Assembly: GCA_003956705.1 (NCBI GenBank)
Contig: QZCP01000157.1
Location: 221,171 to 285,170, forward strand
Origin: Brevipalpus yothersi
Taxonomy: Eukaryota > Arthropoda > Arachnida > Trombidiformes > Tenuipalpidae
Direction: 5' to 3'
Length of the DNA: 64,000 bases
In this document: positions 33,558 to 46,400 of the stretch, in pieces
Position numbering within the stretch: position 1 is the first letter of the stretch
Layout of the letters: each line of letters starts with the position of its first letter
Program-made: the position numbers and the translations under genes
The notes under the pieces: generated by a model
Seen by the model: only the letters and a program-made list of their open reading frames with translations
Database searches by the model: none
Told to the model about the DNA's origin: nothing

Positions 33558-36500
33558 ATGGATCAAAGAATTTATTGGACAGAACTATGTGGAGAGGAAC
33601 CAATGTGGGTAAGTTTTTAGAACATGGAGAAATTGGATAAACTTCCTCTTCAATTGATCGATTAAATTTGTCAAATAGGATTTCGATTTAACATGGAACA
33701 CAACATCACCAAGATTTACCAATTGCTTCCAGCAAACAGTTTTAGTATGGTTTCCGTCGATATTTCTCTGTTCACTTGGTTCAATCGAAACGATTATGAC
33801 CCTTAAACGGACCGGAAAGTCGATACCATGGAATAAACTCAACTCGTGCAGAAATTTTCTAGCCCTAGTTTGTATATTCACTTATATAATTGAAGGTGCA
33901 ATAATCACTTCTGGTTATATGGAGAGAAGTAAAAGTTCTACTCCAGCCAACATCGTTGCAATACTGATGGAAATTTTCAACTATGTAAGTTTTTAATATG
34001 ATTTTGAGATGAAAACAATTTACTCTCTAGCGAAAATTTTTCACATTAGGCTCTTCTGATGGTCATGTCATGTATTCAAAGAAGTAGAGGTGTCCATACA
34101 AGCCCAATGATCTGGATATTTCTTTTTCTTGAAGTTACATGCTCTTCTTTCATTGTGGGTCAGATTTTTGTTACTGAGACATCGAAAAAATCTTCATTCC
34201 AATCACTTGTCATCCTTTTTCGTGCTTCAGTTAAAAGTATTCTTCTGATACTCTATTCATTCGCTGATGTGCCTTCCAATTGCGAGAAAAATTTTAACCA
34301 GAACTTAGATATTGATGGAACTTTACAGCAACGTAAAGAGTGTCCAATTTTGGTGGCCTCTTTCCTAAATAATCTAACATTTTGGTGGTTTACTTCGATG
34401 TGTATAACGGGATTCCGAAGATCTCTCACACATGCTGATCTTTGGGAACTTCCACACAAATTGACCACCAAATTCATATTTCCACAATTTGAAAAAAGAT
34501 TCAATAAAGCAATCGAAAGGGTCAACATGCTCCGATTGAAACATAAAACTTATATCAGTGGTTCTAATTGGCCTAATAATACTAATGAACATTCTGAGAA
34601 AAAGTTTGGGATTAATGTTGTTCCAATATTGATCCGGATCAATTCCGATTTCTTCTTACTTGGTGGATTTTTCAAGCTTTTACAAGTGATCACAATGTTT
34701 TTCAGCCCAATATTACTGAAGTAGGTCATATTTCTGTGATAAAAGCTCATCTGATTAGTCGATTCTCATTTAACAAATAATTTTTTGTACAGGTATCTGA
34801 TTAAATTTATTGAGGATGGCTCTGATCAACCTATTTGGCATGGAATATTCATAGCATTGGCAATGTTTTTCACCTCAATGTTACAGTGTTTCTTCTTTAA
34901 TGCCTGTATGTATCATATGTTTCTATCAGCAATGAGACTTACAGGTGTAATGACTGCTGCTATATACAAGAAATCATTGCGTCTTGGCAATAAGGCGAGA
35001 CAGGAGCGAACTTCCGGTGAAATTGTTAACCTAATGTCTGTTGATTCAAAGCGATTTAATGATCTTATTCCATCCATCCATCATGTGTGGGCATCGCCAT
35101 TGCAAGTGGTTATTGCAATGTATTTTTTGTATCAAGAATTAGGCTATTCAGCACTTTTTGGACTTGGTGTGATGGTGTGTATGGTTCCATTGAATGCAGT
35201 GATTGCATACTTTAGTCGACGGATGCAGGTTAAATTGATGAAGAAGAAAGATGATCGTATCAAATCATTGAATGAAATACTCAATTACATGAGAATTATC
35301 AAATTTTATGCATGGGAAGAATCGTTTATTCGACAAATATCCACTTTTCGTGAACAAGAACTGCAATATTTGCGTAGGATCCAATTTTTGGGTATAGTTA
35401 CCAGTTTCCTGTGGACATGTGCACCGATGATCGTTTCAGTGACCACTTTTGCCGTTTTTGTTACAATACAAGGTGGAACTTTGACAGCCCAAAATGCTTT
35501 CGTATCATTATCATTGTTCAATATTCTCAAATTTCCACTCTACATGATACCTCAACTGATCTCATCTCTCATTATGGTACGTAAATTGAATTGAGATGAT
35601 GGTAATCGTTTCAATATCTGACTTTTTTGTATTCTTTTTAGGCCTCAGTGTCTGACAAGCGGATTAATAGTTTTTTGAGCAGTGAAAATCTTGAATCGTA
35701 TGTTCATCGAGACCCAGATACAGTGGCCATCAATATGGAGAATGGATATTTCAAGTGGGACTCATTACCTAAATTAGATAAAAAGAAATTGGAGAGAACT
35801 GATAGATACATTCTTAATCCCAACAATTTGAATCATATCGGAAATGGAGCCTCTGGAATCGAAACTTCAACACTGAAGAATTTAAATTTTCAAGTGAAAA
35901 AAGGCTCCTTTGTAGCTATTGTTGGCTCAGTTGGAAGTGGAAAAAGTTCCCTCCTTAGTGCTCTATTGGGTGAAATGAATTGTGTCCATGGCAGAATTAA
36001 TATAAGTAGTGAACTCAAGATAGCCTATGTTTCCCAGCAGGCATGGATTCAGAATACAACATTGAAGAACAATATTTTATTTGGATTGCCTTACGATGAT
36101 GATCGGTACAAGAATGTGATCGAAGCATGTGCTTTAGGTCCCGATATTGAATTTCTTCCTGGTGGTGATGAAACTGAAATTGGTGAAAAAGGAATTAACT
36201 TATCTGGTGGTCAAAAGCAGCGAGTAAGCCTAGCTCGAGCGTGTTACAGTGATGCAGATCTGTTCTTTTTGGATGATCCTCTTAGTGCAGTAGATGCACA
36301 TGTAGCTAAACATCTGTTTGACAATGTTCTAAGTTCTAGAACTGGCCTCTTAAGGAACAAGACTCGAGTTCTAGTCACTAATCGATTGGATATTCTATCA
36401 GATGTGGACAACATTATTGTACTCAAAAATGGTTGTGCAAGTGAGATTGGTAATTATGATCACTTGATGGACTGTGGTGGCGACTTTTCGAAACTAGTCA

Positions 36501-38723
36501 AACAATTCACGAATACTCAATCAGAACAGAATGAGCAAAGTATCATTGAGAAGAGAGAATTGATTCCTAATGGTGCAGATTTACCATCTGAAAAGATTTC
36601 TGAGATCAAACCGAACAATCAGCTAATCAAGAATGAACACGTTGAAACTGGAGCAGTCAAATGGAATGTGTATTCACAATACTTTGCTAAAGCTTCAACA
36701 TTCTGGTCTTGTATTATCATACTTTTTTTCACTATTAGCAATGGATTCTCAATAAGTTCTAATGTTTGGCTTTCGGTGTGGTCAACTTCTAGTGCCAATA
36801 ATCCAAACAATACTAACACCTATCACTATTTGTCTATATACGTTCTATTTGGTGGATTACAAGGTAGTTCTATTTTTGATTATATTGGAAAAGAATTTTC
36901 ATGAAATTCGGTCTACTTTTCCTCTTTTTTCATTCTACCAAACCAATTGTATATCTTCCTCTTTCAGGAGTTTTCGTAACTATAAGCCTAATATTGATGG
37001 TTACAATGGCATTCAAAGCTTCTGTTGGCTTTCATCGCGATTTATTGTATCGAGTCCTACGTTCACCCATGTCTTTCTTCGATACAACACCTTCAGGCAG
37101 AATTTTGAATCGATTTTCCAAAGACCTTGATACTCTGGACACTCTGATACCAACTGATTTTCGACAATGGCTGATGTGCTTTCTGAATGTTGTTGGAACT
37201 GTTATTGTGATATCAATTCAAACTCCTATGTTCATGTTGATCCTTGTGCCTATTGGATGTCTTTACGTGTTTATCCAGCGAATTTATGTTTCAACTGCAC
37301 GTCAAATAAGACGTCTCGAGTCCATCACAAGATCGCCAATTTATTCCCATTTCAGTGAAACTCTATCCGGTGTGGACACAATTAGAGCATTTGATGCTTA
37401 TGATCGTTTCATGGCTGATTCTGGGCGCAAAGTAGATTGTAATCAGATATGCTTTTATGCAACTTTGATTGCCAATCGATGGTTAAGTGTACGATTAGAA
37501 TTTTGTGGACATTTTATCGTTTTTTCGGCGGCAATGTTTGCCATATTTGCTCGTGACACCTTGTCTGGTGGTGATGTTGGTCTTTCAGTGTCCTATGCCC
37601 TATCGATTACCAATGTACTTGCCCAAATGGTTCGTATGTCATCACTGATCGAGGCCAATATTGTGGCTGTGGAGAGAATTTTGGAATATTGTCGAGTACC
37701 CAGTGAGGCTGATTGGTTCAAAAATCGTATCAGACCAGAGCCCGATTGGCCACGGGAAGGGGAAATAATATTCCAAAATTATCAAGCTAGATATCGTTCT
37801 GGGCTGGATCTTGTGTTACGTGATATGAATGCTTACATTAGGCCAAAAGAGAAAATTGGAATCGTTGGTCGAACAGGAGCTGGAAAATCTACAATAACTT
37901 TGGCTTTATTTCGACTTATTGAGCCAGCTGGTGGAAAAATTTTGATTGATAATCATGATATATCTCAGGTTCCTCTGCATCCTTTGCGATCAAAGCTAGC
38001 AATAGTAAGTTGCTTTCATGAATATATTCAATACATGTATAGATGATGCCAAAAATATTGTAGATAATATGACTTTCAACAACCCCAGATGAGAGTGATA
38101 AAGTTCATGACTGATTAATATTATTCCTGTACTCTTGTCACAGATACCTCAAGATCCAGTACTATTTTCGGGTACATTACGCTTTAATTTGGATCCTTTT
38201 GATCGGTATAGTGATCAACAAATTTGGGAATCATTGTCTCATGCCCATCTCAAGAACTTTGTGGTCAACTTAACTGGTGGCCTACACTATTCGATTGCTG
38301 AGGAAGGTAAAAACTTGAGTGTTGGACAACGGCAATTGATCTGTTTAGCAAGAGCTTTGCTTAAGAAACCAAAAATACTTTGTGAGTACCATGAACGTGA
38401 AATGAATCTTTGAAAATTCGAATGCTAATGATTACTTTATCAAATTGATTGATGATGACACTTTTTTTGGGGCAGTTTTGGATGAGGCTACAGCAGCAAT
38501 CGATATGGAAACAGACACGCTAATCCAGAAAGCAATTAGAGAAGATTTTCGAGATTGTACAACTTTGACTATAGCCCATAGATTGAACACGGTCATGGAC
38601 TCAGATCGAGTGATGGTACTTGATCAAGGAAAAATTGTTGAATTTGATTCTCCCAGCAATCTACTCAAAACCAAAAATAGTTTATTCTATTCACTTGCCA
38701 AAGAGGCGAATGTGGTTTCTTGA
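33558..38723 (+). CDS. ABCC (MRP-type) multidrug-resistance transporter, copy 1
   Basis: Eight exons: 33558-33608, 33679-33984, 34050-34720, 34793-35576, 35642-36863, 36968-38004, 38144-38381 and 38476-38723, giving 1518 residues, about the length of human ABCC1. Order: TMD0 with the W-N-T-x-S-P entry (exons 2-3), linker, TMD1, NBD1 (Walker A G-S-V-G-S-G-K-S-S near 702, LSGGQ near 791, F-L-D-D-P near 810), TMD2, NBD2 (G-R-T-G-A-G-K-S-T near 1312, L-S-V-G-Q near 1415, L-D-E-A-T near 1437, A-H-R near 1470). NBD1 has the usual ABCC Asp in place of the catalytic Glu and also Asn (V-T-N-R-L) where the switch His normally sits. Expected to export glutathione- or glucuronide-conjugates across the plasma membrane. 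Confidence 0.9.
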
Positions 38724-38879
38724 CCATAAACAAAATTGTAGTAACAATATAATTTAACCAATCCACATGAATCATTGAAAGTTATTATCAATATTTAGAG
38801 TGAGTATTTTGTGGAAAAATTTCATTCAATTTTTCCAAATTTTTCTTTGACCAACTGCTGAGTATAAAATTTTTTGCTG

Positions 38880-39332
38880 CTAAAAATTTTGAATATTCAA
38901 TGAATCTACGCTTTTCTCGGAATTCTTCGAATCACTTGACTTATTTGAATCACTTTTCGAAGGCGTCACTTTGAGTGCCATAAATAATTGTTTAGTACTA
39001 TCAGATGTACTTGGAGTTGAATCAGGGAATGTTAAGTGTTTTATTTGAGTATCACTATTAATTGATCTAGTGAGACTTGATTTAGTCTGACTACCACTAC
39101 TGTGTCTCAGGAAGCCCATTATGGTTGATATTTCCATCTTTTTCCACACAACACTACTGTCTGCATTGCGCTTTTGGATGTAAATAATTACGAAAAGTGT
39201 GACAACAAGTAAAATAATAACTGTCATACATACAATAATAATATACCACATACGTTCTTCAGTTGATTCTCCATCATCCTCATTTCTTTCCTGTAAATTT
39301 GTACGATTATTTGGATCGGAATCATCGGTCAT
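38880..39332 (-). CDS. Unrecognised small single-pass membrane protein
   Basis: One uninterrupted frame of 150 residues: an acidic, hydrophilic N-terminus with an N-R-T glycosylation site, one strongly hydrophobic helix (about 29-52), a basic stop-transfer Q-K-R, and a Ser/Thr-rich tail of about 95 residues rich in S-D-S-x-K. There is no signal peptide, so it would be a signal-anchor protein. In-frame sequence upstream reaches a stop within about 25 bases, so the ATG is the natural start unless an upstream exon splices in. It lies between convergent ABCC copy 1 and the 3' end of the second gustatory-receptor-like gene. The layout (helix then Ser/Thr tail) recalls the tails of receptors A to H, but I see no sequence match. 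Confidence 0.4.
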   Translation of the reverse strand: MTDDSDPNNRTNLQERNEDDGESTEERMWYIIIVCMTVIILLVVTLFVIIYIQKRNADSSVVWKKMEISTIMGFLRHSSGSQTKSSLTRSINSDTQIKHLTFPDSTPSTSDSTKQLFMALKVTPSKSDSNKSSDSKNSEKSVDSLNIQNF

Positions 39333-39769
39333 GTGGGCATATTTCGAAATCGATTCTCATTGAATATGAGAAGTAAGTAAGTGTAATAAAATGAATTATG
39401 AAATACACATTCAAAACAAATAATCAATAATGTGAACAATGGAGAATCCCTGTTTTTGATTTTGGGTTCAAATATTCGTGATTCGCATTTGAAATGAATA
39501 ATAGAGGGAAAATATCTGTTTAAGTTATCAATTCCAGAAATACTCCTAGACTTATGGTACATGTAATAATTTATCCAAAAATTCCTATTCAGTTTCAAAA
39601 CTTTCTGAGAAAATAGGTTTCTTGGGCATTAAAGTTAAATACATGTATATTGTTGTCATTATCATAAGCTGATGATCCAAAGATAGTTTGATGGTTGTGA
39701 ATCTTAACTCAAATCGATATCTTGGTGAGTGTATGAGGCTGACTTTGAAGAGATCTCCTATCCAATATT

Positions 39770-41353
39770 TTAATTATCTTGACGTTTAAGGGTTGATACA
39801 ATCAGTAGCATGTGAGCACCCAATTCAAGTAATGTCTGGAAATATCAGAAAAATGATCAATCGAAAATGATAAAAAGATAGCCAATCCCAACTGCTTACA
39901 ATTATCATACTTTTTGTTGAGAATGTCATGAAACTGTAGCATCGAAACCCTATCGGATGCTCTTCCATAGTTAAAATAATGTCATCCAGCTTGATTCGGC
40001 ACTGAAGAGAGATTCGTTTCTCATTAGCAACCATCAAAACTAATTTTTTCCTTATACGGCCATCCTTAAAAAGATAATATATATATATATTCTTCAGATT
40101 CTGTTTAATTTCAAAATCTGTTGAAATGGGAAAATTCCTTGAATTTTTCAAATTCGAGTCTATGGGAGCCATCAGCTATTCAAAAATTCTTTCACTTACA
40201 AATGATATTGAAATTGAAAATTGAAAATAATAATACATCTAAAAGATTCGGTATGAAAACTTACCGATGCAGTGGCTGCCGAACCAGTGATACATGTTCC
40301 ACATACTCCTATGATTATGGTGGCAACCGAAAGGGATCCAAAAACAAATTTAGCTCCACCAGTTGAATTTGAAAACACCGATATAAATATTGACAGTAGA
40401 GCTAGCAAAAAGGTAGCCGAATATAGGGCACCTATTACAGACGACAGGGAATAATTTGCATTCTCAACTTCTTTGTATACTTTCAAATATTGGGCTATAC
40501 ATTGGCATATTTGTGTTCTTGGAAAAGTTTTCGCCCCTAGTAGCTCATCAAAACAGGTCATTATTCTTTCGAGACGAAATTTTGTGATCATACAGTAGCT
40601 ATTGAAGAAGAAGAATCCAAACTGTTGACTTGATGCTTTGAAAAATTCGGCAATCTGAGCAATTAAGCAGCTACAAGTGAACAATATTTGCAAATTCAAA
40701 TCAAAAGCATTGGAATATATGATTAGAGGTGAAAGAAAAACAATCGAATTGGTTAAGAAGAAAAAATATGAGAATGAAAAAGTATTGAAAATATACATAA
40801 AATTAACAATTGTCCTTATTTTTTGCCACTCTTCCTCATCTGATGTCCAAATAGTTTTACTGTGAGAATCAATATAAAATCTCATCCATTTTCCTCGCGA
40901 TGGATTAAGATTAATTTGACGACAAACTAGGGCAGATGCCCAAGCACTTCCATAGATAAGGCCAAAGCAAACATTGGCTGGAATACGACTTTGACCAAAT
41001 AGCATTGCTCCATCGCCCATAGAAATGATAATATTTTTATCTCTAATCACTGATAATGACATGATACGTAAAAAATTGATGAAAATCATAAGATGAGCAA
41101 AATAATGGAGAGAAACTGATCCTCTGATGGTTGATAATGGCTTAGACTGTCGTTGTTGTGGCTCATCGAAAGGGTCTAAATAAAATAGGCCTCGATCAAT
41201 TAGAGCCTGCTTGATATCATAGTCCAACACTTTGGTCTCATTTGGACTTTTACGAGGAATAAAGGCCACTATCATTCGAACAAAGCTCGAAATGAAACTA
41301 GGGGATGATATTACTATAGAATCATCGGTGATGGGTACAATTTTTGGACTCAT
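39770..41353 (-). CDS. Gustatory-receptor-like 7-TM protein 2
   Basis: Three exons, 41353-40265, 40064-39900 and 39835-39770, both introns phase 0, give 439 residues. It is paralogous to the gene at 30291-31736: shared Y-D-x-x-x-A-L-x-D-R-G-L-x-Y, R-F-Y-I-D-S-H, G-S-L-S-V-A-T-I and G-V-C-G-T-C-I-T-G-S blocks, the same 165-nt exon 2 with K-L-D-D-I-I, and the same final helix (T-L-L-E-L-G-A-H-M-L-L-I-V-S-T-L-K). Predicted ligand-gated chemosensory channel. The two copies now flank ABCC copy 1, so the transporter and receptor families have expanded in an interleaved way. Confidence 0.75.
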
Positions 41354-43489
41354 TTTTGTGAGGAGAAAATTTTCCTAACTTCTCTGAAAAATTCTTGAAT
41401 TCAAATGAAGAATCAATCATGATTGGTGATAATTTCCAGGAGACATAAACAAGAAGAAGAGAGAGCAGTAAATGTTTCTTTTTACTGTTGTTCAAGTTAT
41501 TCTATTCCTGTGCGTTCACTTCAAACTTATTTTTAATTATATTTCCAATTTAATCAACATCAATTCAGTTTGATAGTGAGTGGAATTTTTTTACTGGAAA
41601 ATTTTGGTAGAATCCATTTAAATCATTCTGGCTGGATAAATGATCATTTTACATGACAAATAATGGCTTTTCACCACGATGAGATCAATCTGAAACTCAA
41701 GAGACCGATCATTAGATGATCATTTACGGAAGACACATATGCCATTGAGAAAATGTTCCTTTATTCATCAAGAAGTAAACAAAGTAAGTCATTCTCAGAC
41801 CATAAAGATGAAGGGAAAGAATAATAAAAATGATTGGTTTTTCAATAAACTTTTCCAAGTGCAAAACCTCTCTTTTTTTCTTTCAGATATTATTCCCTTA
41901 AAATTTAGAAAAAGTTCTTACAAGAAAGATCAGATGAAACATGAGCTCATTTTTCTGCCAAATGTTGTTTATCAAAAGATTTCTTAATCGATCAGTTCCC
42001 TTGTAATTTTTCTCAAGAAAAAAATCAATTTATTCTCAACCAATGTCATCTAACCAGACAAACTGATGATGATAAAATGATGATGGCAATGATGTAGTGA
42101 AGTATAGAGACTATCAAGCTTAGCCATATACTAGGGCCATCATTTAAGTTACCTGAGGTGTACGCTAGTATTTGAGTGTTAATTATTAATTGCAATGATA
42201 ATTATCATCATTTCCGTGGGAAAATTAAGCTCATGGTGCTAAAGTATTAACAAATTCTATCCAATATGAAATAAGATTATGGAACACCTGTAAAGTAAAC
42301 CATAGGAGAGGCTCATATTTCCACAGCAATGATTCTCAACGATATCCTTTCGAATTCAATCACCATACTCACTTTTTAGAATGAAAAATATTCCCACACT
42401 GATCCTAAAACACCCACAACAATCGCGCCATACAAATCAAAGACTCCTTAATTTCCCTCTCTCAATGTAATCTAATCTCTGCCCAGAAGGAGAAAATTTT
42501 GTCTCCAAAAATTTTCCAATAGATCATCTAGCATAATCTTAACCAAATATAACCCGAACGAGTTCATGTTTCTTAATCAAAAACAAAATGAAAACAAATC
42601 ATGAAAAGAGCAAATCAAAAAAATTTCATCAATTAATCGAAGATCGAGAAAATCTCATTTCTCTGATTGCGAGAAAAAAAATTCACAATTACCAGGTCCC
42701 ACAATCTTAATCAAAAAAAAGACAACCCATGACCACCAACCAAATTGAAAATCTAACAAAAAACCGGAAAAAAATCTGTTCACTCGATAATTGAGAAAAT
42801 CTCATTTCTCTGGTTGAAAAATTCCACAAAATTCTAGGTGCCACAATCTTATCCAAATAAAGACAACCCATGTGTTCATATGTTCATGAGCACCAACCAA
42901 ATTGAAAATCTAACAAAAAACCGAAAAAAAAAATTCTGTCCAATCGAAAATTGAGAAAATTTCATTTTTCTGGTTAAGAAAAAAGGTTCTCACCAAAAAA
43001 TTTTTTGGCGCCACAATCGAACCCAATAAAAACCGGTGTTTTGATGTGTGATCATGCGCATGGGGAACACTTTTTGCAGATTCATTTTCAATGTTCGAAG
43101 TGGAAGTTGAACATCTCGAAAGTGAGAGAAGAGAGCGAAGATGAATGATGATGATTATCAAGCTTTCGAACCTCATCATCAGCACGCTGGAACGTACTCG
43201 GAAAACATATCGTTGCGCTATTATTGATTGGTGAAAATTTTCAAGTTATATGTGTTATTAATTGGACAAGCTGATGACTGTCTAAATTAGAAGTGTTTTT
43301 GGATGTGTGCATCATTCTACATGTGAACAAAGAAGTGATCATCAGTGTGTGTGTACTTCAAGGTGAACATTCTTCAGTGTACTTCAAGTGTGTGCGTGTA
43401 TTGTGAATGTGATCAGGAGAAAAATCGGCAAGTGTTATCGAATGTCGAATTGAATTAATTTGTGTGAATAAATCTAATTAACTATCATC
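41354..43489. other. Divergent intergenic region upstream of ABCC copy 2
   Basis: No gene. It should contain the promoters of the minus-strand receptor-like gene and of ABCC copy 2. Its main structure is a three-copy imperfect tandem repeat at 42590-43030. Confidence 0.45.
42590..43030. repeat. Three imperfect tandem repeats of about 150 bp
   Basis: The block GAGAAAATCTCATTTCTCTG recurs at about 42646, 42793 and (diverged) 42953. Each copy is followed by a CCACAATCTTA-like string and an AAATAAAGACAACCCATG-like string. Period 147 then 160 bases. It ends about 460 bases before the ABCC copy 2 start codon. Confidence 0.6.
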
Positions 43490-46400
43490 ATGGCCGATAA
43501 AATATTTTTTGATGAATATTGTGAATCTGATCCTTTTTGGGTAAGTTGGTTCATTTTGTTTGTATACACACTTACCAATGTGTGTGTGTGTGTGTTAGTG
43601 ATGAGTTAAAGGAAAAAAAATTTTCTTTCTTCTTAGATTCAATTATGTTAACTCATAGACTTTACTTCACTTTGAAACCGGTTTCAGTATAATAATATCG
43701 ATTATTGAAGTAAACTTTTCTCATCATCATGCTAGAACATTTCTAGCCAAGTTGCCTTGGATTATTTTTACCATTATTATTATCATCATTGCGTGTATTA
43801 TTTTTGTTGTTACGCAATAGTTCTCAAATCGATATACATGTATATACCGCCAATGTGCATATTGCGTATCGATATTGTACCGATTATATTTTTTCTTTCA
43901 TCTTGTCTATTCACCAGGATCACAATTTATCATGGAACACTTCGATTCCAATGTTAACCCGATGCTTTCATCAGACCGCACTAGTATGGCCACAAACAAT
44001 TTTTCTATTCTCTTTCACCATGTTCGAATTGGCACGTATAAGTAGACCAAAAAATAAGCCCATACCATGGAATAACTTCAATATGACACGTCTTGGATTC
44101 AGTTTAGGATGTGTTTTACTTAGTGTTATCAATTTTTTTTACCAAACATATCGACATTCAAGTGGAACCTCAACACCAACCAAAGCCGATATACTAGCAC
44201 CATTATTTAAATCAGCATCAATGGTTAGTGGAGCTATTTTTTTAATATTCTAATAATTGAAATTCTTAAATGTTTCGAGGAGACAATTTTTTGATGATAA
44301 TTTTTATATTCAATTGAATTTTCAGATTCAAATTACCACCTTCTTACTTTTCCATCGGAAAAGAGGATTCCATACCAGTGCACTGGTGTGGTTGTATCTG
44401 TTTTTAGAAACTATCTTCTTTACACCAGTATTTTATCAGATTTTCATAGAACATTACTACTATTCAGCCACCGAAACCGTCCTTATAGTTTTATACTTTT
44501 GGATGCTTATCGCCACTCTAATATTATGTTCCTTTTCGGATGGACCTATTTGGCCACTCGATCAATCGCAAGAAATGCTAGCAGCATCTCCGACTGCGCA
44601 TCCTACTGAACGTCGAACTAGCCCCGAAATTTATGCATCATTCTTAAATCAGATCACTTATTGGTGGTTCACACCGATGGCAATAGAAGGGTGGAAAAAA
44701 TCGCTCACTAGCCAGGATCTATGGGATCTTCGAGATGACATGAAAACTCGATATTTGTATCCCGAATTCGCTACTCAACTCGACAGATATACTAAATCAT
44801 CCCCAAAGCTTGACAAATCATCTCACCAATTTGTCGAGTACAATGGTAATAATGCCGATAGTGTGTATTTCAAGAAAGATACCCCCAAAAGCAAATCAGA
44901 TGACAAAAAAAATCATGTCAGTATTCTTGCGATATTTGCTAGAATACATATTGGCTATTTCTTACTCGGCGCATTTTGTAAGCTTCTCAATGATCTTGTC
45001 CAATTCATCACTCCTCAACTCTTGAAGTGAGTTCATTAATTTTTATCTCTCTCTCTCTCAACTCTCACTTTATTAGCTTTGTTCCATACTAGCTGGAAAT
45101 TACCCTCTGAAATCTGATCTTCAGTTCACTTGCTGATTACTCTCTCTTATTGCAATTCCCATTTTATTGCTTAATGATCCCATTTTCTTACTTCTTAGAT
45201 ATCTAATTCAGTTTATTGAAACTGGTTCCAACCAGCCGCTGTGGCATGGATTTTTCATCGCTATCGGCATGTTCATTGTATCAACATTGCAAAGTCTTTT
45301 TATCAACTACTACTTCTATCTCATGTATACCATTGGGATGAGGGTAACCAGCTCATTGACTGCGGCAATTTATCATAAGTCTCTGAAACTAGGTGATATG
45401 GCCAGAAAAGAGACGAGCACCGGTGAAATTGTTAATCTGATGGCAGTTGATTCGAAGCGATTCCTTGATCTCATACCGTTCATCAATCTCATTTGGTCAG
45501 CTCCACTGCAGATTATCGTTTCAATTTATTTTTTGTACGCTGAACTCGGATATTCTGCACTCTGTGGACTTGTTGTTATGGTCATCATGATTCCAATCAA
45601 TGCACTCATCGCAGTGTATAGCCGACGAATGCAATTGAGGCTAATGAAACAAAAAGATCAGCGGACAAAATTTCTCAATGAAATATTGAATGGTATCAAA
45701 ATACTCAAATTCTATGCCTGGGAAGAATCATTTATGAAAAATGTCACCGGATTGAGGGAGAAAGAACTCAAACAACTACGAGGTATCTCATATCTTGGTT
45801 GCGTAACCTCGTTCTTGTGGACATGTGCACCCATGATTGTCTCAGTAGTGACTTTTAGCGTTTATGTCACCATCCAAGGGGAAACATTAACGGCACAAAA
45901 AGCTTTCGTCTCACTATCACTCTTCAATATTCTTCGATTTCCATTGACGATGTTACCACAGCTTATCACATTCTATATAATGGTGGGTATTAACAGAACA
46001 TTAGAGCTATCTCTTTTCATACTCTCTCGAATGCTCTCAACAATCAGGAAGTTTTCTCACATGCCTGAGTTTCTTAGTATGATAAGCCACTCGAGACACG
46101 CCATAGTGTTTCTGAGTGCTTAATGAGTACTCCAACCTAACTGATACAGTAGTTAAGAGGCTTTAATTTTATTCAAATCTTGACAAGTCTAGGTCATGGC
46201 AGTAAAGATATTTAATCTAAGCAAGCATATTTTCTTGTTTTCTCTCTTTAGGCATCTGTTTCAGTCAAACGTCTCAATACGTTTCTCAGCCATGAGGATC
46301 TCGATCCATATGTAACACGAAATGAGGACACCAATGCAATTGTGGTTGAAGATGGGCACTTCAAGTGGGCATCAAAAAGTGTTGTTTTGGATGACAAAAA

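Noticed and set aside
36762..37130. Plus-strand frame across the ABCC copy 1 exon 5/6 boundary
   Set aside because: Runs through the 36864-36967 intron in a frame different from the transporter.
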